Assembly: GCA_034336665.1 (NCBI GenBank)
Contig: JAPFBE010000067.1
Coordinates: 62,001-126,000 of the forward strand
Direction: 5' to 3'
Source: Luscinia megarhynchos
Taxonomy: Eukaryota > Chordata > Aves > Passeriformes > Turdidae
Length of the DNA: 64,000 nt
The notes beneath the pieces are model-generated. The model was not told where the DNA came from and ran no database searches. It saw only the letters and a program-made list of their open reading frames with translations. This document shows positions 1-9,450 of this stretch, in pieces (within the stretch, counting starts at the first letter, position 1; every line of letters begins with the position of its first letter). The position numbers and the translations under genes were made by a program.

Positions 1-1163
1 CCACCATGTAACTGGGATGGGGACAGGAACATTGTCACTGGGGTGTCACCAATCCCCAGTGTCACCACCACATTGGTAAGATAAGGGACAGGAAAGCACT
101 GCCACCGTTGTCACAGTGCTCCCAGCACACTGTCCCTGCTGTCCCAACCCCAGTGTCCCCATCCCAGTGTCCCCAGTGTGTCCCCACTCTGGTGTCCCAA
201 ATGTCCCCAGCATCCTCAGAGTGTCCCCAGCACACTGTCTCCAGTGTCCCCAGTGTGTCCCCAGAGTCCCCAAAGTGCCCCTTGTGTCCTCCACTCCAGT
301 GTCCCCAATGTCCCCAGAATGTCCCCAGGTCCCCACAGTGTCCCCAGTACACTGTCCCCAATGTCTTCAGTGTCCTCAGTGTCCCCAATGTCCCCAGAAT
401 GTCCCCAGGGTCCCCACAGTGCCCCCAATACACTGTCCCCAATGTCCCCAGTGTGTCCCCAGTGTCCCCAGAATGTCCCCGGGGTCCCCACAGTGCCCCC
501 AGTACACTGTCCCCGGTGTCCCCAGAATGTCCCCAGCACACTGTCCCAGAATGTCCCTGGTGTCCCCACAGTGCCCCCAGTACACTGTCTCCAGTGTCCC
601 CAGTGTGTCCCCAATGTCCCCAGCACACTGTCCCAGAATGTCCCTGGTGTCCCCACAGTGTCCCCAGTACACTGTCTCCAGTGTCCCCAGTGTCCTCAGT
701 GTCCCCAAAATGTCCTCAGCACACTGTCCCCACAGTGTCCCCAGAATGTCCCCATTGTCCCCAATGTCCCCAGCGTCCCCAGAATGTCCCCAGCACACTG
801 TCCCCAGTGTCCCCATAGTGCCCCCACTGTCCCCAGCACACTGTCCCCACTGTCCCCAGAGTGTCCCCCGGTGTCCCCACTGTCCCCAGCGTTCCCAGCA
901 CACTGTCCCCAATGTCCCCAGAATGTCCCCAATGTCCCCTTAGTGCCCCCACTGACCTCAGCACACTGTCCCCACTGTCCCCAGAGTGTGCCCGGTGTCC
1001 CCAATGTCCCCAGCGTCCCCAAAATGTCCCCAGCACACTGTCCCTGGTGTCCCCAGAATGTCCCCAGAGTGTCCCCGGTGTCCCCAGCGTTCCCAGCACA
1101 CTGTCCCTGGTGTCCCCAGAATGTCCCCAAAGTGTCCCCAAAGTGTCCCCAGAGCGTCCCCAC
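1..1163. repeat. HNRNPL intron 2 minisatellite (tgtccccag family)
   Basis: From about position 110 the stretch is built from a 9-12 base word, tgtccccag, interspersed with cagcacactgtcccc. The first 100 bases are less regular. It fills the intron on the 3' side of HNRNPL exon 2 and runs off the left edge. Because the word length is close to a multiple of three and holds no stop in most phases, all six frames stay open for hundreds of bases. None of those frames resembles a protein family. Confidence 0.9.
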
Positions 1164-1282
1164 CTGATGGGCCCGAACTCCTGCAGCGCCTCCACCAGAT
1201 CGGCCTCCACGATGCCGTCGATGAGGCCGCGGATGTGAACCACGGGCGACGCCGGCGTCTTGTGGGGATCCTCGTAATTCTC
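1164..1282 (-). CDS. HNRNPL: HNRNPL exon 2: start of RRM1
   Basis: Read on the minus strand, the 119 bases after a CCAG acceptor encode ENYEDPHKTPASP followed by VVHIRGLIDGIVEADLVEAL and QEFGPI. The exon ends in phase 2 at a GTGGGG donor. VVHIRGL is the RNP2-type first beta strand of RRM1 in hnRNP L. Only a few conservative changes from the human protein are visible, for example NYEDP for NYDDP, and there is no frame break. Confidence 0.95.
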
Positions 1283-1894
1283 CTGGGGAAAGGGGCACCG
1301 AGGGCTCGGGGACACCCCAAAAACCCCGCGGGCTCGGGGACACCCCAAAATCCCCGCGGCTTCGGGGCCACACGAGGCAAAACCGGTTTGACCTCCCCAA
1401 AACGGGCCTGACCTCGCCAAAACCAGTTTGACCCTCAAAAACGAGTATCTGACCCTCACAAATGGGTGTTTGCCCCTCACGAAATGGGTGTTTGACCCCT
1501 CACAAATGGGTGTTTGACCCTCACAAATGGGTGTTTGCCCCTCACAAATGAGTATTTGACCCTCACGAATGGGTGTTTGACCCTCACAAATATTTGCTCC
1601 CCTCAGCAATTCCCCTCTCAAAATTAATTTTTTTACCCCCCTCAGCCCTTCCCGCCATTCCTGTCCCCTCAGAATCTCCCTCCCCGCGTTTTCTCCCCTC
1701 ACAGAAATCTCTCCGCTGCTCTTCCCCTCATTTATCTTCATGAGGGTCTCCCGGCTCCCCTCAGCCCTTCCCGCCATTTTTGCTCCCTCACGGCAGCTCT
1801 TTCACCTCCTCAGCCCCGCTCAGAAGCTCCTTCTCCCCTCAAAGCGCGGTTCTGCCCCCTCTCCCCACACAAAACCCTTTCCCCGTTTTCTCAC
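1283..1894. repeat. HNRNPL intron 1 with a ~21-bp tandem block
   Basis: Between about 1431 and 1600 the motif gaccctcacaaatgggtgtt recurs roughly eight times with small changes. The remainder (1600-1894) is pyrimidine-rich on the plus strand with short cccctcag words. No exon-like segment was found. Confidence 0.8.
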
Positions 1895-2131
1895 CCCTCC
1901 TCCCGCTCCGGACCCGCCGCCCGCGCCCCCCGGCCCGCCGGGCCCGTGAGGCGGCGGCTCCGCTCCCTCGGTTTTCAGGCGTTTAGGAGCCCTCCCGCCT
2001 TCACCGCCGCCACCGCCTCCGTAATATCGGCCCGATCCGCCGCCGCCGCCGCCCGCCGCCATCTTCCCCATGTCGGTTCCGCGCCCGCCGCCCTCGGCGC
2101 CCTGAGGGCCGCGCCACCGCCGCCGCGACAT
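1895..2131 (-). CDS. HNRNPL: HNRNPL exon 1: start codon and Gly-rich leader
   Basis: The chosen start is the ATG at 2131, giving MSRRRWRG, followed downstream by DMGKMAAGGGGGGSGRYYGG and GRAPKRLKTEG. The human protein likewise begins MSRR and carries KMAAAGGGG and GRAPKRLKT. The 237 bases are exactly 79 codons to a phase-0 GTGAGA donor. An internal start at MGKMAAGG is an alternative. The segment is disordered and glycine-rich and lies inside a CpG island. Confidence 0.9.
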
Positions 2132-2700
2132 GGCGCCGCGCTCCGCCGTCCCGCCCACGACACGCCCCCATTGGCCCGCCCACACGTCAATCAAAGCTGC
2201 TCGCGAATCCCATTGGCTGACACAGTTCCCGCCGCGCCCGCGGGGCTGCACGCGGTTGTGATTGGCTCAGCCGCAGAGAATATCGCGCGTCTACTGGTCC
2301 GCTGAGCTGTCAATCATTGCCCTGCTGACGATACCATTGGTCGGCGGTGGCAGCGCTCCGCCCGCCCACCGCGTTGATTGGAGGAGTGGCTGCCCCTCAG
2401 CGCGAGGCTCCGCCTTTTTTCTTTCCCGAGCCGCAGCTCCCGCCTCCCTCTTCCCACAGCGCCCTTCGCGGGGACGCGGCGTCCATCGGCATCGTCGAGT
2501 CGTGATTGGCTCGGCTCGAGCAGCCCCGGCCTCTGCTCGTGCCTATCGAACCTGCCGCTCGCTGATTGGCTGAGCTGCGTCGTCAATCAATGCCCACGCA
2601 GGCGGCGCCGCGCTCTGATTGGTCAGTTTATTCAGGTCCTCGCTCGGGATTGGCTGGCGCGCGTTGGCCCCGCCCACGCGGTTCGTTTAAATTGTGACTT
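2132..2700 (-). promoter_or_regulatory. HNRNPL CpG-island promoter with nine CCAAT boxes
   Basis: The region is CpG-dense and unrepetitive. ATTGG, the reverse complement of CCAAT, occurs on the plus strand at 2170, 2212, 2261, 2336, 2377, 2505, 2565, 2618 and 2649, so all nine CCAAT boxes face in the HNRNPL direction. Spacings are 31-128 bases. CGTCAATCAA-type words (about 2186 and 2581) and GC boxes lie between them. NF-Y is the established CCAAT-box factor; promoter activity is inferred from position. Confidence 0.75.
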
Positions 2701-2764
2701 TTTTCCCTCCCCACCGTTACTGCAGGAGGAACTGGGAGCGCTGGGGGGAACTGGGAGCGCTCCA

Positions 2765-3450
2765 ATCTCACCTCGTATCAACCCCAGATCCCCCAAAATT
2801 GGGTTAAAACCCCCCCAAATGGGCTCCGACCACCCAAAAATGGGTTAAAACCTCCCCAAAAAGAGTGAGACCCCCCCAAAATGGGCTCAGACTCCCCCAA
2901 AATGGGTGAGAACCACCCAAAAATGAGCTCAGACCCCCCCAAAATGGGTTCAGACCCCCAAAAATGGGCTCAGACCATCCAGAAATGGACTCAGACCCCC
3001 CAAAATGGGTGAGAACCACCCAAAGATGAGCTCAAACCACCCAAAATGGGTTCAGACCATCCAAAACTGGGCTCAGACCCCCCAAAATGGGCTCAAACCA
3101 CCCAAAAATGAGCCCAGACCCCCCCAAAATGGGCTCAAACCACCCAAAATGGGCTCAGACCCCCCCTAAAATGGGTGAGAACTACCCAAAAATGAGCCCA
3201 GACCCCCCTAAAATGGGCTCAGACCCCCCCAAAATGGGTGAGAACCACCCAAAATGGGCTCAGACCCCCCTAAAATTGGGTCAGACTCCCCCAAAATGGG
3301 TTCAAGCTCCTCCCAAAATGGGTTAAAACCACCCCAAAATTACATCAGACCCCCCCCCCAAAATGACACCAGATCCCCCAAAATGAGTCCAGAAACCCCA
3401 AAATTATCTCCGACCCCCCAAAATTTGGCTCAGCCCCCCAAAACTCCCCC
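2765..3450. repeat. Intergenic minisatellite (ccccaaaatgggctcagac, ~20-23 bp)
   Basis: About thirty imperfect copies fill most of the gap between the HNRNPL promoter and the NOP53 poly(A) signal. No coding similarity is visible. Confidence 0.9.
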
Positions 3451-3474
3451 AGCCCCGCAGCTGCTCCATTGAAT

Positions 3475-3480
3475 TTATTG
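3475..3480 (-). terminator. NOP53: NOP53 poly(A) signal AATAAA
   Basis: The minus strand reads CAATAAATTCAATGG here, 137 bases after the NOP53 stop codon and inside a short non-repetitive segment. A short 3' UTR fits human NOP53. Cleavage would fall just left of this site. Confidence 0.75.
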
Positions 3481-3611
3481 ATTTTTGGGGGTGGGGGAGG
3501 GGTCCCAGGCTCCGTCACAACCTGGAACAGAAGAAGGGGGGGGAGGGGAGGGCTCAGGGGGGGTCCCAGATTTTGGGGTCCCCCCCAATTTGGGGGTTTT
3601 GCCCCCCAGAC

Positions 3612-3672
3612 TCACGTGATTGCCCGGAAGGATCTTTTCTCCACGACACTTGACCCGGTACCGGCGCCGAAC
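3612..3672 (-). CDS. NOP53: NOP53 last exon (13) with stop
   Basis: After a TTCCAG acceptor the in-frame reading is F-GAGTGSS-VVEKRSFRAIT-stop. Human ends [20 protein letters not shown]. The seven-residue basic block is missing from the frame, but the alternative frame of the same bases reads RRRYRVK exactly there. One base lost after TTC and one T gained before GTC explain it, so the exon keeps its length and stop. The same coordinates hold the TGA at 3612-3614. Confidence 0.88.
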
Positions 3673-3739
3673 CTGGAAAAAAACCCCCAAAAATTTGGGA
3701 ATGGGGGAGGGGCAGAGCCTGCAGGGCTGGGGGCTGGGC

Positions 3740-4390
3740 CAGGACTGGGGGTTTACCCAAATTTTGGGATTTTCCCCTTAAATTTTGGGATTTTTTTTCA
3801 CCTAAATATTGGGATTGTCCCATAAATTTTGGGATTCTCCCCCTAAATTTGGGATTTTCCCATAAATTTTGGGATTTTGCCCCTAAATTTGGGATTTCCC
3901 TTTTNNNNNNNNNNNNNNNNNNNNNNNNNNNNNNNNNNNNNNNNNNNNNNNNNNNNNNNNNNNNNNNNNNNNNNNNNNNNNNNNNNNNNNNNNNNNNNNN
4001 NNNNAAATTTAGGGATTTCCCCATAAATTTTGGGATTCTCCCCCTAAATTTGGGATTTTCCCACAAATTTTGGGATTTTGCCCCTAAATTTGGGAATTTT
4101 GCCCCTAAATTTGGGATTTTCCCATAAATTTTGGGATTTTGCCCCTAAATTTGGGGTTTTCCCATAAATTTTGGGATTTTTTCACCTAAATTTGGGATTT
4201 TCCCCTTTAATTTTGGGATTTTCCCATAAATTTTGGGCTTCTCCCCCTAAATTTTAGAATTTTCCCATAAATTTTGGGGATTTTCACCTTAAATTTTGGG
4301 ATTTCCCCTCTAAATTTTGTTATTTCACCCAAAATTTGTGGATTTTCCCCAAAATTTTTGCATTTTCCCCCTAGATTTGTGGATTTCCCC
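3740..4390. repeat. NOP53 intron minisatellite (~20 bp, ataaattttgggattttcc) with gap
   Basis: AT-richer tandem repeat of the form cctaaatttgggattttccc. It is interrupted by exactly 100 N (3905-4004), a conventional placeholder, so the true array length is unknown. Confidence 0.9.
3905..4004. other. Assembly gap, 100 N
   Basis: A run of exactly 100 unknown bases inside a minisatellite. The round number indicates a scaffold join of unknown size. Confidence 0.99.
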
Positions 4391-4432
4391 TGGAGTTTCC
4401 CCAAAACTCAGGTTTTTGTTCCCCTCTCTCAC

Positions 4433-4509
4433 TTGGCTCTGTCCCGGGGCTCGATCATGTTCCTCCTCTGCAGGCTCTTGAACCGATCCCTCAGCACGCT
4501 CCCCTCAGG
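4433..4509 (-). CDS. NOP53: NOP53 exon 12
   Basis: Seventy-seven bases after TTTCAG encode [20 protein letters not shown] then PRDRAK, ending in phase 2 at AA|GTGAGA. This is the most conserved stretch of NOP53; human has [26 protein letters not shown]. There is no frame break. Confidence 0.95.
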
Positions 4510-4786
4510 CTGAAACATTTGGGGACATCCCCAAAAATTTAGTTTTAATTTTTTTAGCAATTCCTGAATTCCCCAAATAAATTTTTTTTTTTCAGCACCC
4601 TCAGCTCCTCCCCGGGGTCTCATCCACACGACAAAACCCCGAGGTCCCCCCAGAATCCTTCACATTCCCCCCAAAAATCCGAGCCTGGGAATTCTCACAG
4701 CGCAAGGATGGGTCTCATCACGGGGTGCACCCCCCAAAAAAACCCCAAATTTGGGTTTTTCAGCCCGAAAAAGGGGCAGGACCCAC

Positions 4787-4853
4787 CCTGAGGCAGCGCA
4801 GGGACTCGGGGAGCTCCTCGCTCAGCTGCACCTCGGGCCCCGGATCCTCGTAC
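4787..4853 (-). CDS. NOP53: NOP53 exon 11
   Basis: Sixty-seven bases after TTGCAG encode (x)YEDPGPEVQLSEELPESLRC then LR, ending in phase 0 at a GTGGGT donor. It aligns with human [23 protein letters not shown] and joins exon 12 without loss. Flanks 4510-4786 and 4854-4900 are short non-repetitive intron. Confidence 0.92.
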
Positions 4854-4899
4854 CTGCAACGACCCAAATTTGGCATTTTCACCCCAAAAAAGGGCCCAG

Positions 4900-5540
4900 A
4901 AAAGGGAGATTACCCCAAATCCCACAATTTGGGGTTTATTCCTCAACTCCACCCTGAAATTCCCATTTCCCCCCCCAGTCCTGTTTTTTTCCACCCTAAT
5001 TTTCTCTTTTTCACCCCAAAATTCTTTTCCCTTCCCAAATCTTGTTTCCAACCCAAAATCCCCTTTTGCCCTCAGCATCAATTTTTGTTTTCCTCCCTAA
5101 ATCCCAATTCTTCCCTTCCAAATCCCAGTTCTCCCCATCCCAAACCCCATTTCCCCTCCCCAAATCCCTTTTTTTCCCTCTCCAACCCCCATTTCCCCCC
5201 AAAGCCTCTTTTCTTCCCCGAATTCCACATTTTTCCTCTCCAAACTCCCTTTCCCTCCCCATATATTTTCTCTTCTCAAACCCCAATTTCTCCCTCCCCA
5301 GACTCCAAACCCCAAATCCTCCTTTTCCCTCCCCATTTCCCTCCCCATTTCCATTTCCCCACCCAACTTCCCTAAACCCCATTTCCTCCCCTAAACCCCA
5401 AAGCCCTTTCTCCCTCTCCATTTTCCCCCATCCCAAAACCCCCATTTTCTCCCATTTCCCTCCCCAAACCCCAACTCTCTTTTTCCCCTCCCCCATTTCC
5501 CCTCCCTCATGCCCCGCAACCAAATCTCAAATCCCACAAT
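4900..5540. repeat. Polypyrimidine tract in a NOP53 intron
   Basis: Over 600 bases the plus strand is almost only C and T with short A runs (ccccaaatcccttttt-type words); the NOP53 sense strand is therefore polypurine. It is irregular, not a clean tandem repeat. Confidence 0.8.
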
Positions 5541-6107
5541 TTCCTCCCCAGCTGTTTTGGGGCCATTTCCCATTTCCCCAATTCCCATTATTCCCCCATT
5601 ATTTCCTCATTATCCCCCCATTATTCATTTCCCCACCATTTCCTCCCCAGCCATTTTGGGGCCATCTCCTGCAGTTTCCCCCATTCCCCCATTTCCCATT
5701 CCCCATTCCCCTATTATTTCCCCATTATTTATTTCCCCCATTTTCCCCATTGTTTCCTCCCCAGCCGTTTCGGGGCTGTCTCCTGCAGTTTCCCCATTCC
5801 CCATTCCTCATTTCCCCATTTCCCATTCCCCCATTATTCCCCATTATTTATTTCCCCATTCCCCATTTCCCCACCATTTCCTCCCCAGCCGTTTCCTGCA
5901 GTTTCCCCATTCCCCATTCCTCATTTCCTCATTTCCCCATTTCCCATTCCCCCATTTCCCCATTATTCATTTCCCCACCGTTTCCTCCCCAGCCGTTTCC
6001 TGCTCTCTTTTCCCTGCAGTTTTCCCATTTCCCCCAATCCCCATTCCCCACTCCCCTATTTCCCATTCCCCCATTCCCATTATTCATTTCCCCAATCGCT
6101 TTCCTCC
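5540..6107. repeat. Array carrying copies of a NOP53 exon 3' end
   Basis: Around 5549, 5647, 5760, 5886 and 5990 the plus strand repeats ttcctccccagccgtttc with variants, separated by cccatt-rich filler. The reverse complement GAAACGGCTGGGGAGGAAA resembles the coding end CCCAAGCGGCTGGGG (PKRLG) at 6108. The leftmost copy is followed by ATT|GTGGGA, a possible working donor that would give GRKL-YEDPG at the exon 11 join. That donor assignment is speculative. Confidence 0.6.
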
Positions 6108-6254
6108 CCCAGCCGCTTGGGACTGCCTCCTGTGCTTCAAGGCCTCCCAGCCGCCAGCAGCTCCCGGTCCCCAAGAGCTGTGAGCCTAGCGAAGCAGCTG
6201 GAAAATCCCCTGCAGCCTCTGCACAGCCAGCCTGGAGCGGGCCTGGGCCCCGGC
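6108..6254 (-). CDS. NOP53: NOP53 exon 9 region, copy nearest the exon end (frame-broken)
   Basis: After CACTCAG the minus strand reads AQARSRLAVQRLQGIFQLL, then a TAG and shifted frames, then SPKRLG. Human has [20 protein letters not shown] and, at the end, KPRRLG. At least two indels are needed to join these parts, and no GT donor follows directly. This copy contains the segment that leads into the PKRLG end, so I treat it as the residual true exon. Copy two (about 6330-6454) has the best middle, QLRSLRRALQLRERG. Confidence 0.5.
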
Positions 6255-7290
6255 CTGAGTGACCAGAGTGACCATCAGTGACCATGAGTGACCATCAGTG
6301 ACCATGAGTGACCACTGACCCCATGGATCCATCACTGACCCACCCCTGAGCCCTGACCCCGCTCCCGCAGCTGCAGCGCCCGGCGCAGCGAGCGCAGCTG
6401 GAACACACCCTGCAGCCTCTGCACAGCGAGTCTGGAGCGGGCCTGGGCCCCGGCCTGAGTGACCAGAGTGACCATGAGTGACCATGAGTGACCACTGACC
6501 CCATGGATCCATCCCTGACCCACCCCTGAGCTCCTGACCCTCGCCTCCCCTACCAGATGCTCAAGCCGAAAGCAGCTGGAGAATCCCTGCAGCCTCTGCA
6601 CAGCCAGCCTGAGCGGGCCTGGCCCTGCCTGAGGGACCAGGAGGGACCACAGTGAGGACCATGAGTGACTCACTGACCCCATGGATCCATCCCCTGACCC
6701 ACCCCTGAGCCCCTGACCCTGCCTCCCCAAGAGTCAGCGACCCCAAGCAGCTGACAGCTGGGAGATCCCCCTGCAGCTCTCTGCACATGAGTTCTGAGCT
6801 GGCCTGGGCCCCGCCTGAGTGACCAGGGAGTGACCATGAGTGACCATGAGTGACCACTGACCCCATGGATCCACCCCTGACCCCTGATCCCATCCCTGAC
6901 CCCAGCTGGAACACCCCTGCAGCCTCTGCACAGCCAGTCTGGAGTGGGCCTGGGCCCCGGCCTGAGTGACCAGAGTGACCATGAGTGACCAGAGTGACCA
7001 TGAGTGACCACTGACCCCATGGATCCATCCCTGACCCACCCCTGAGCTCTGACCCTCGCTCCCAAGAGTCAAGAGCCAAGAGCGAAAGCAGCTGGAACAC
7101 GCCCTGCAGCCTCTGCACAGCCAGCCTGGAGCGGGCCTGGGCCCCGGCCTGAGTGACCAGAGTGACCATGAGTGACCATGAGTGACCAGAGTGACCATCA
7201 GTGACCATGAGTGACCAGAGTGACCATGAGTGACCAGAGTGACCATGAGTGACCAGAGTGACCAGCAGTGACCATGAGTGACCAGCAGTG
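6170..7290. repeat. Six tandem units each holding a NOP53 exon 9 copy
   Basis: Units of about 147-200 bases start, on the minus strand, at acceptor-like CTCAG|GCC sites near 7148, 6961, 6814, 6628, 6454 and 6254. Each continues into RLAVQRLQG coding similarity, a diverged tail, GGGTGGGTC, GGATCCATGGGGTCAG and a tggtcactc microsatellite. Coding similarity fades differently in each copy. Confidence 0.85.
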
Positions 7291-7299
7291 ACCACTGAT

Positions 7300-8215
7300 C
7301 CCAATCCCATTCCTGACCCCAACCCCAGTCCCAACCCTGATGCTGACCCCATTCCCATCCCAATCCCCATTCCCATTCCCCATTATCCCATTCCCATTAT
7401 TCCCATTCCCCATTATTCCATTCCCATTCCCATTATAGCATTCCCATTATTCCCAATCCCATTTCCATCCCCATTCCCATTATTCCCATTCCCCATTATT
7501 CCCATTACCCCATTCCCATTATTTCCATTATTCCTATTTCCATTATTCCCATTCCTATTATTCTCATTATTCCCATTCCCCATTATCCCATTATTCCCAT
7601 AACTCCCACTATCCCATTATTCCCAATACCATTCCCATCCCCATTATTCCCATTATTCCCAATCCCATTCCCATTATTCCCATTCTCCATTATCCCATTC
7701 CCATAATTCCCATTATCCCATTATTCCCATTAACCCCATTATTCCCATTATCCCATCATTCCCATTATCCCATCATTCCCATAATTCCCATTATCCCATT
7801 ATTCCCATTAACCCCATTATTTCCATTATTCCCATAATTCCATCATTCCCATAATTCCCATTATTTCTATTATCCCATAGTTATCCCCATTATCCCATTA
7901 TTCCCATTATTCCATTATCCCCATTATCCCATCATTCCCATTATTCCCATTATCCCATTATTCCCATTAACCCCATTATTCCTATTATTCCATTATCCCC
8001 ATTATTCCATCATTCCCATAATTCCCATTATCCCATTATTCCCATTAACCCCATTATTCCTATTATTCCATTATCCCCATTATCCCATCATTCCCATAAT
8101 TCCCATTATCCCCATCATTCCCACTATCCCATCATTCCCATTATCCCCATTATTCCCATTATCCCATCATTCCCATCATTCCCACTATCCCATCATTCCC
8201 ACTGTCCCACCATCC
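7300..8215. repeat. NOP53 intron repeat (cccattattcccattat)
   Basis: About 900 bases of cccatt/attccc words with a loose 6-22 base periodicity. No coding content. Confidence 0.9.
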
Positions 8216-8231
8216 CACTCCCATCCATCAC

Positions 8232-8415
8232 CTTCTCTCTCTGCTCCTTCTCCTTCCGTCGCTGTTTCTCCGTTTTCCGGCCGGGCTGGTCCCGTTTCCG
8301 GGGGGGATCCCCCTTGTCCTTCTCTCCTGTCCTTGTCCTGCTCCTTGTCCTTGTCCTCTTCCTCCTCCTCCTCCTCCTCCAGCAGCCCCTGCAGCTGCTC
8401 CTGCAGCACGGCCTC
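8232..8415 (-). CDS. NOP53: NOP53 exon 8: acidic then basic segment
   Basis: After a CACAG acceptor the exon reads EAVLQEQLQGLLEEEEEEEE, then DKDKEQDKDR. A one-base shift leads into GEKDKGDPPRKRDQPGRKTE, then KQRRKEKEQREK, before a GTGATG donor. Human has STFQELCEGLLEES and TEKKTEQQRRREKA in the same order. The length of 184 is one more than expected from the flanking phases, consistent with a single inserted A in GACAGGAGAGAAG. Confidence 0.85.
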
Positions 8416-8429
8416 CTGTGGGACCCCCA

Positions 8430-9450
8430 GTTCCAGAGATGAGAGCCCCAATTCCCAGAGATCTGACCCCAAATTCTGCTCACACTCCCCACCTCGGGGC
8501 TCAGATCCCACTCCCAGAGATCTGACTCCCCAGTTCTGGGCTCAGATCCCAATTCCCAGAGCTCAAATCCCAAATTCCAGAGATGAGACTCCCACTCTGG
8601 GCTCAGATCCCAAATCCAGAGCTCAGATCCCAAATTCCAGAGATGTGACTCCCAAATTCTGGGGCTCAGACTCCCACTCCCAGAGCTCAGGACCCCACCT
8701 CCAGAGCTCAGACCCCCCAATTCCAGAGATCTGACTCCCAAATTCTGGGGCTCACTCCCCACCTCAGCTCAGATCCCAACTCCTAGAGATCTGACTCCCC
8801 AGTTCTGGGCTCAAATCCCAAATTCCAGAGCTCAAATCCCAAATTCCCAGAGATCTGACTCCCACACTCTGGGCTCACACCTCAAAATTCTGGGCTCAAA
8901 TCCCCAAATTCCAGAGAGATCTGACTCCTGGAATTCTGGGCTCTAGATCCCAAATCCAGAGATCTGACCCCCAGGTTCCAGAGATGAGAGCCCCACTCCC
9001 AGAGAGATGAGAGCCCCACTCCTGGGGCTCAGATCCCCAAATCCAGAGCTCAAATCCCAAATTCCCAGAGATCTGACTCCCAATTCTGGGCTCACACCCC
9101 TGTAATTCTGGGCTCAGATCCCAACCAGAGATCTGACCCTACTCCAGAGATGAGACTCCCCATCCTGGGCTCACACCCCAAATTCTGGGCTCAAATCCCA
9201 AATTCCAGAAATGAAATCCCAATTCTAGGGCTCAGATCCCAAATCCAGAGCTCAGACTCCTAATTTGGTGCTCAAACCCCAAATCCCAGAGCTCAGACCC
9301 CAAAATCTGGGGCTCAAATCCCAAATCCCCGGAAGCTCAAAACCCCAAATTCTGGGGCTCAAACCCCAATTCCAGAGCTCAGACCCCAATTCCATAACAA
9401 AATCCCAAATTTTGAGGTTCCAATCCTGAATTTTGGGGTTCAGACTCCAA
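8430..9450. repeat. NOP53 intron repeat (gagctcagatcccaaattccagagatctgactccc)
   Basis: Roughly 35-base units alternating gctcagatccc and agagatctgactccc words. No coding content. Confidence 0.85.

Larger units (their letters stand above)
1164..2131 (-). other. HNRNPL: HNRNPL gene, 5' portion (exons 1-2), truncated by the window edge
   Basis: Heterogeneous nuclear ribonucleoprotein L binds CA-rich RNA through four RRM domains and controls alternative splicing and mRNA fate in the nucleus. Only the glycine-rich N-terminal segment and the beginning of RRM1 are present; the remaining RRMs would lie left of base 1. Exon 1 ends at a GTGAGA donor in phase 0 and exon 2 begins after CCAG in phase 0, so the join reads GGG-ENYEDPHKTP, as in vertebrate hnRNP L. 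The paralogue HNRNPLL is less likely because GRAPKRLKTEG and the glycine-rich leader match hnRNP L. Both exons are intact. Confidence 0.93.

Noticed and set aside
108..1167. Overlapping 230-350 residue frames rich in Ser, Pro, Cys, Gln
   Set aside because: Artefacts of the tgtccccag repeat, which is open in all phases; they run over HNRNPL exon 2 in the wrong frame.
6170..7290. CRISPR-like spaced repeat
   Set aside because: The units are exon copies with diverging tails in vertebrate intron DNA, not short direct repeats with unique spacers.
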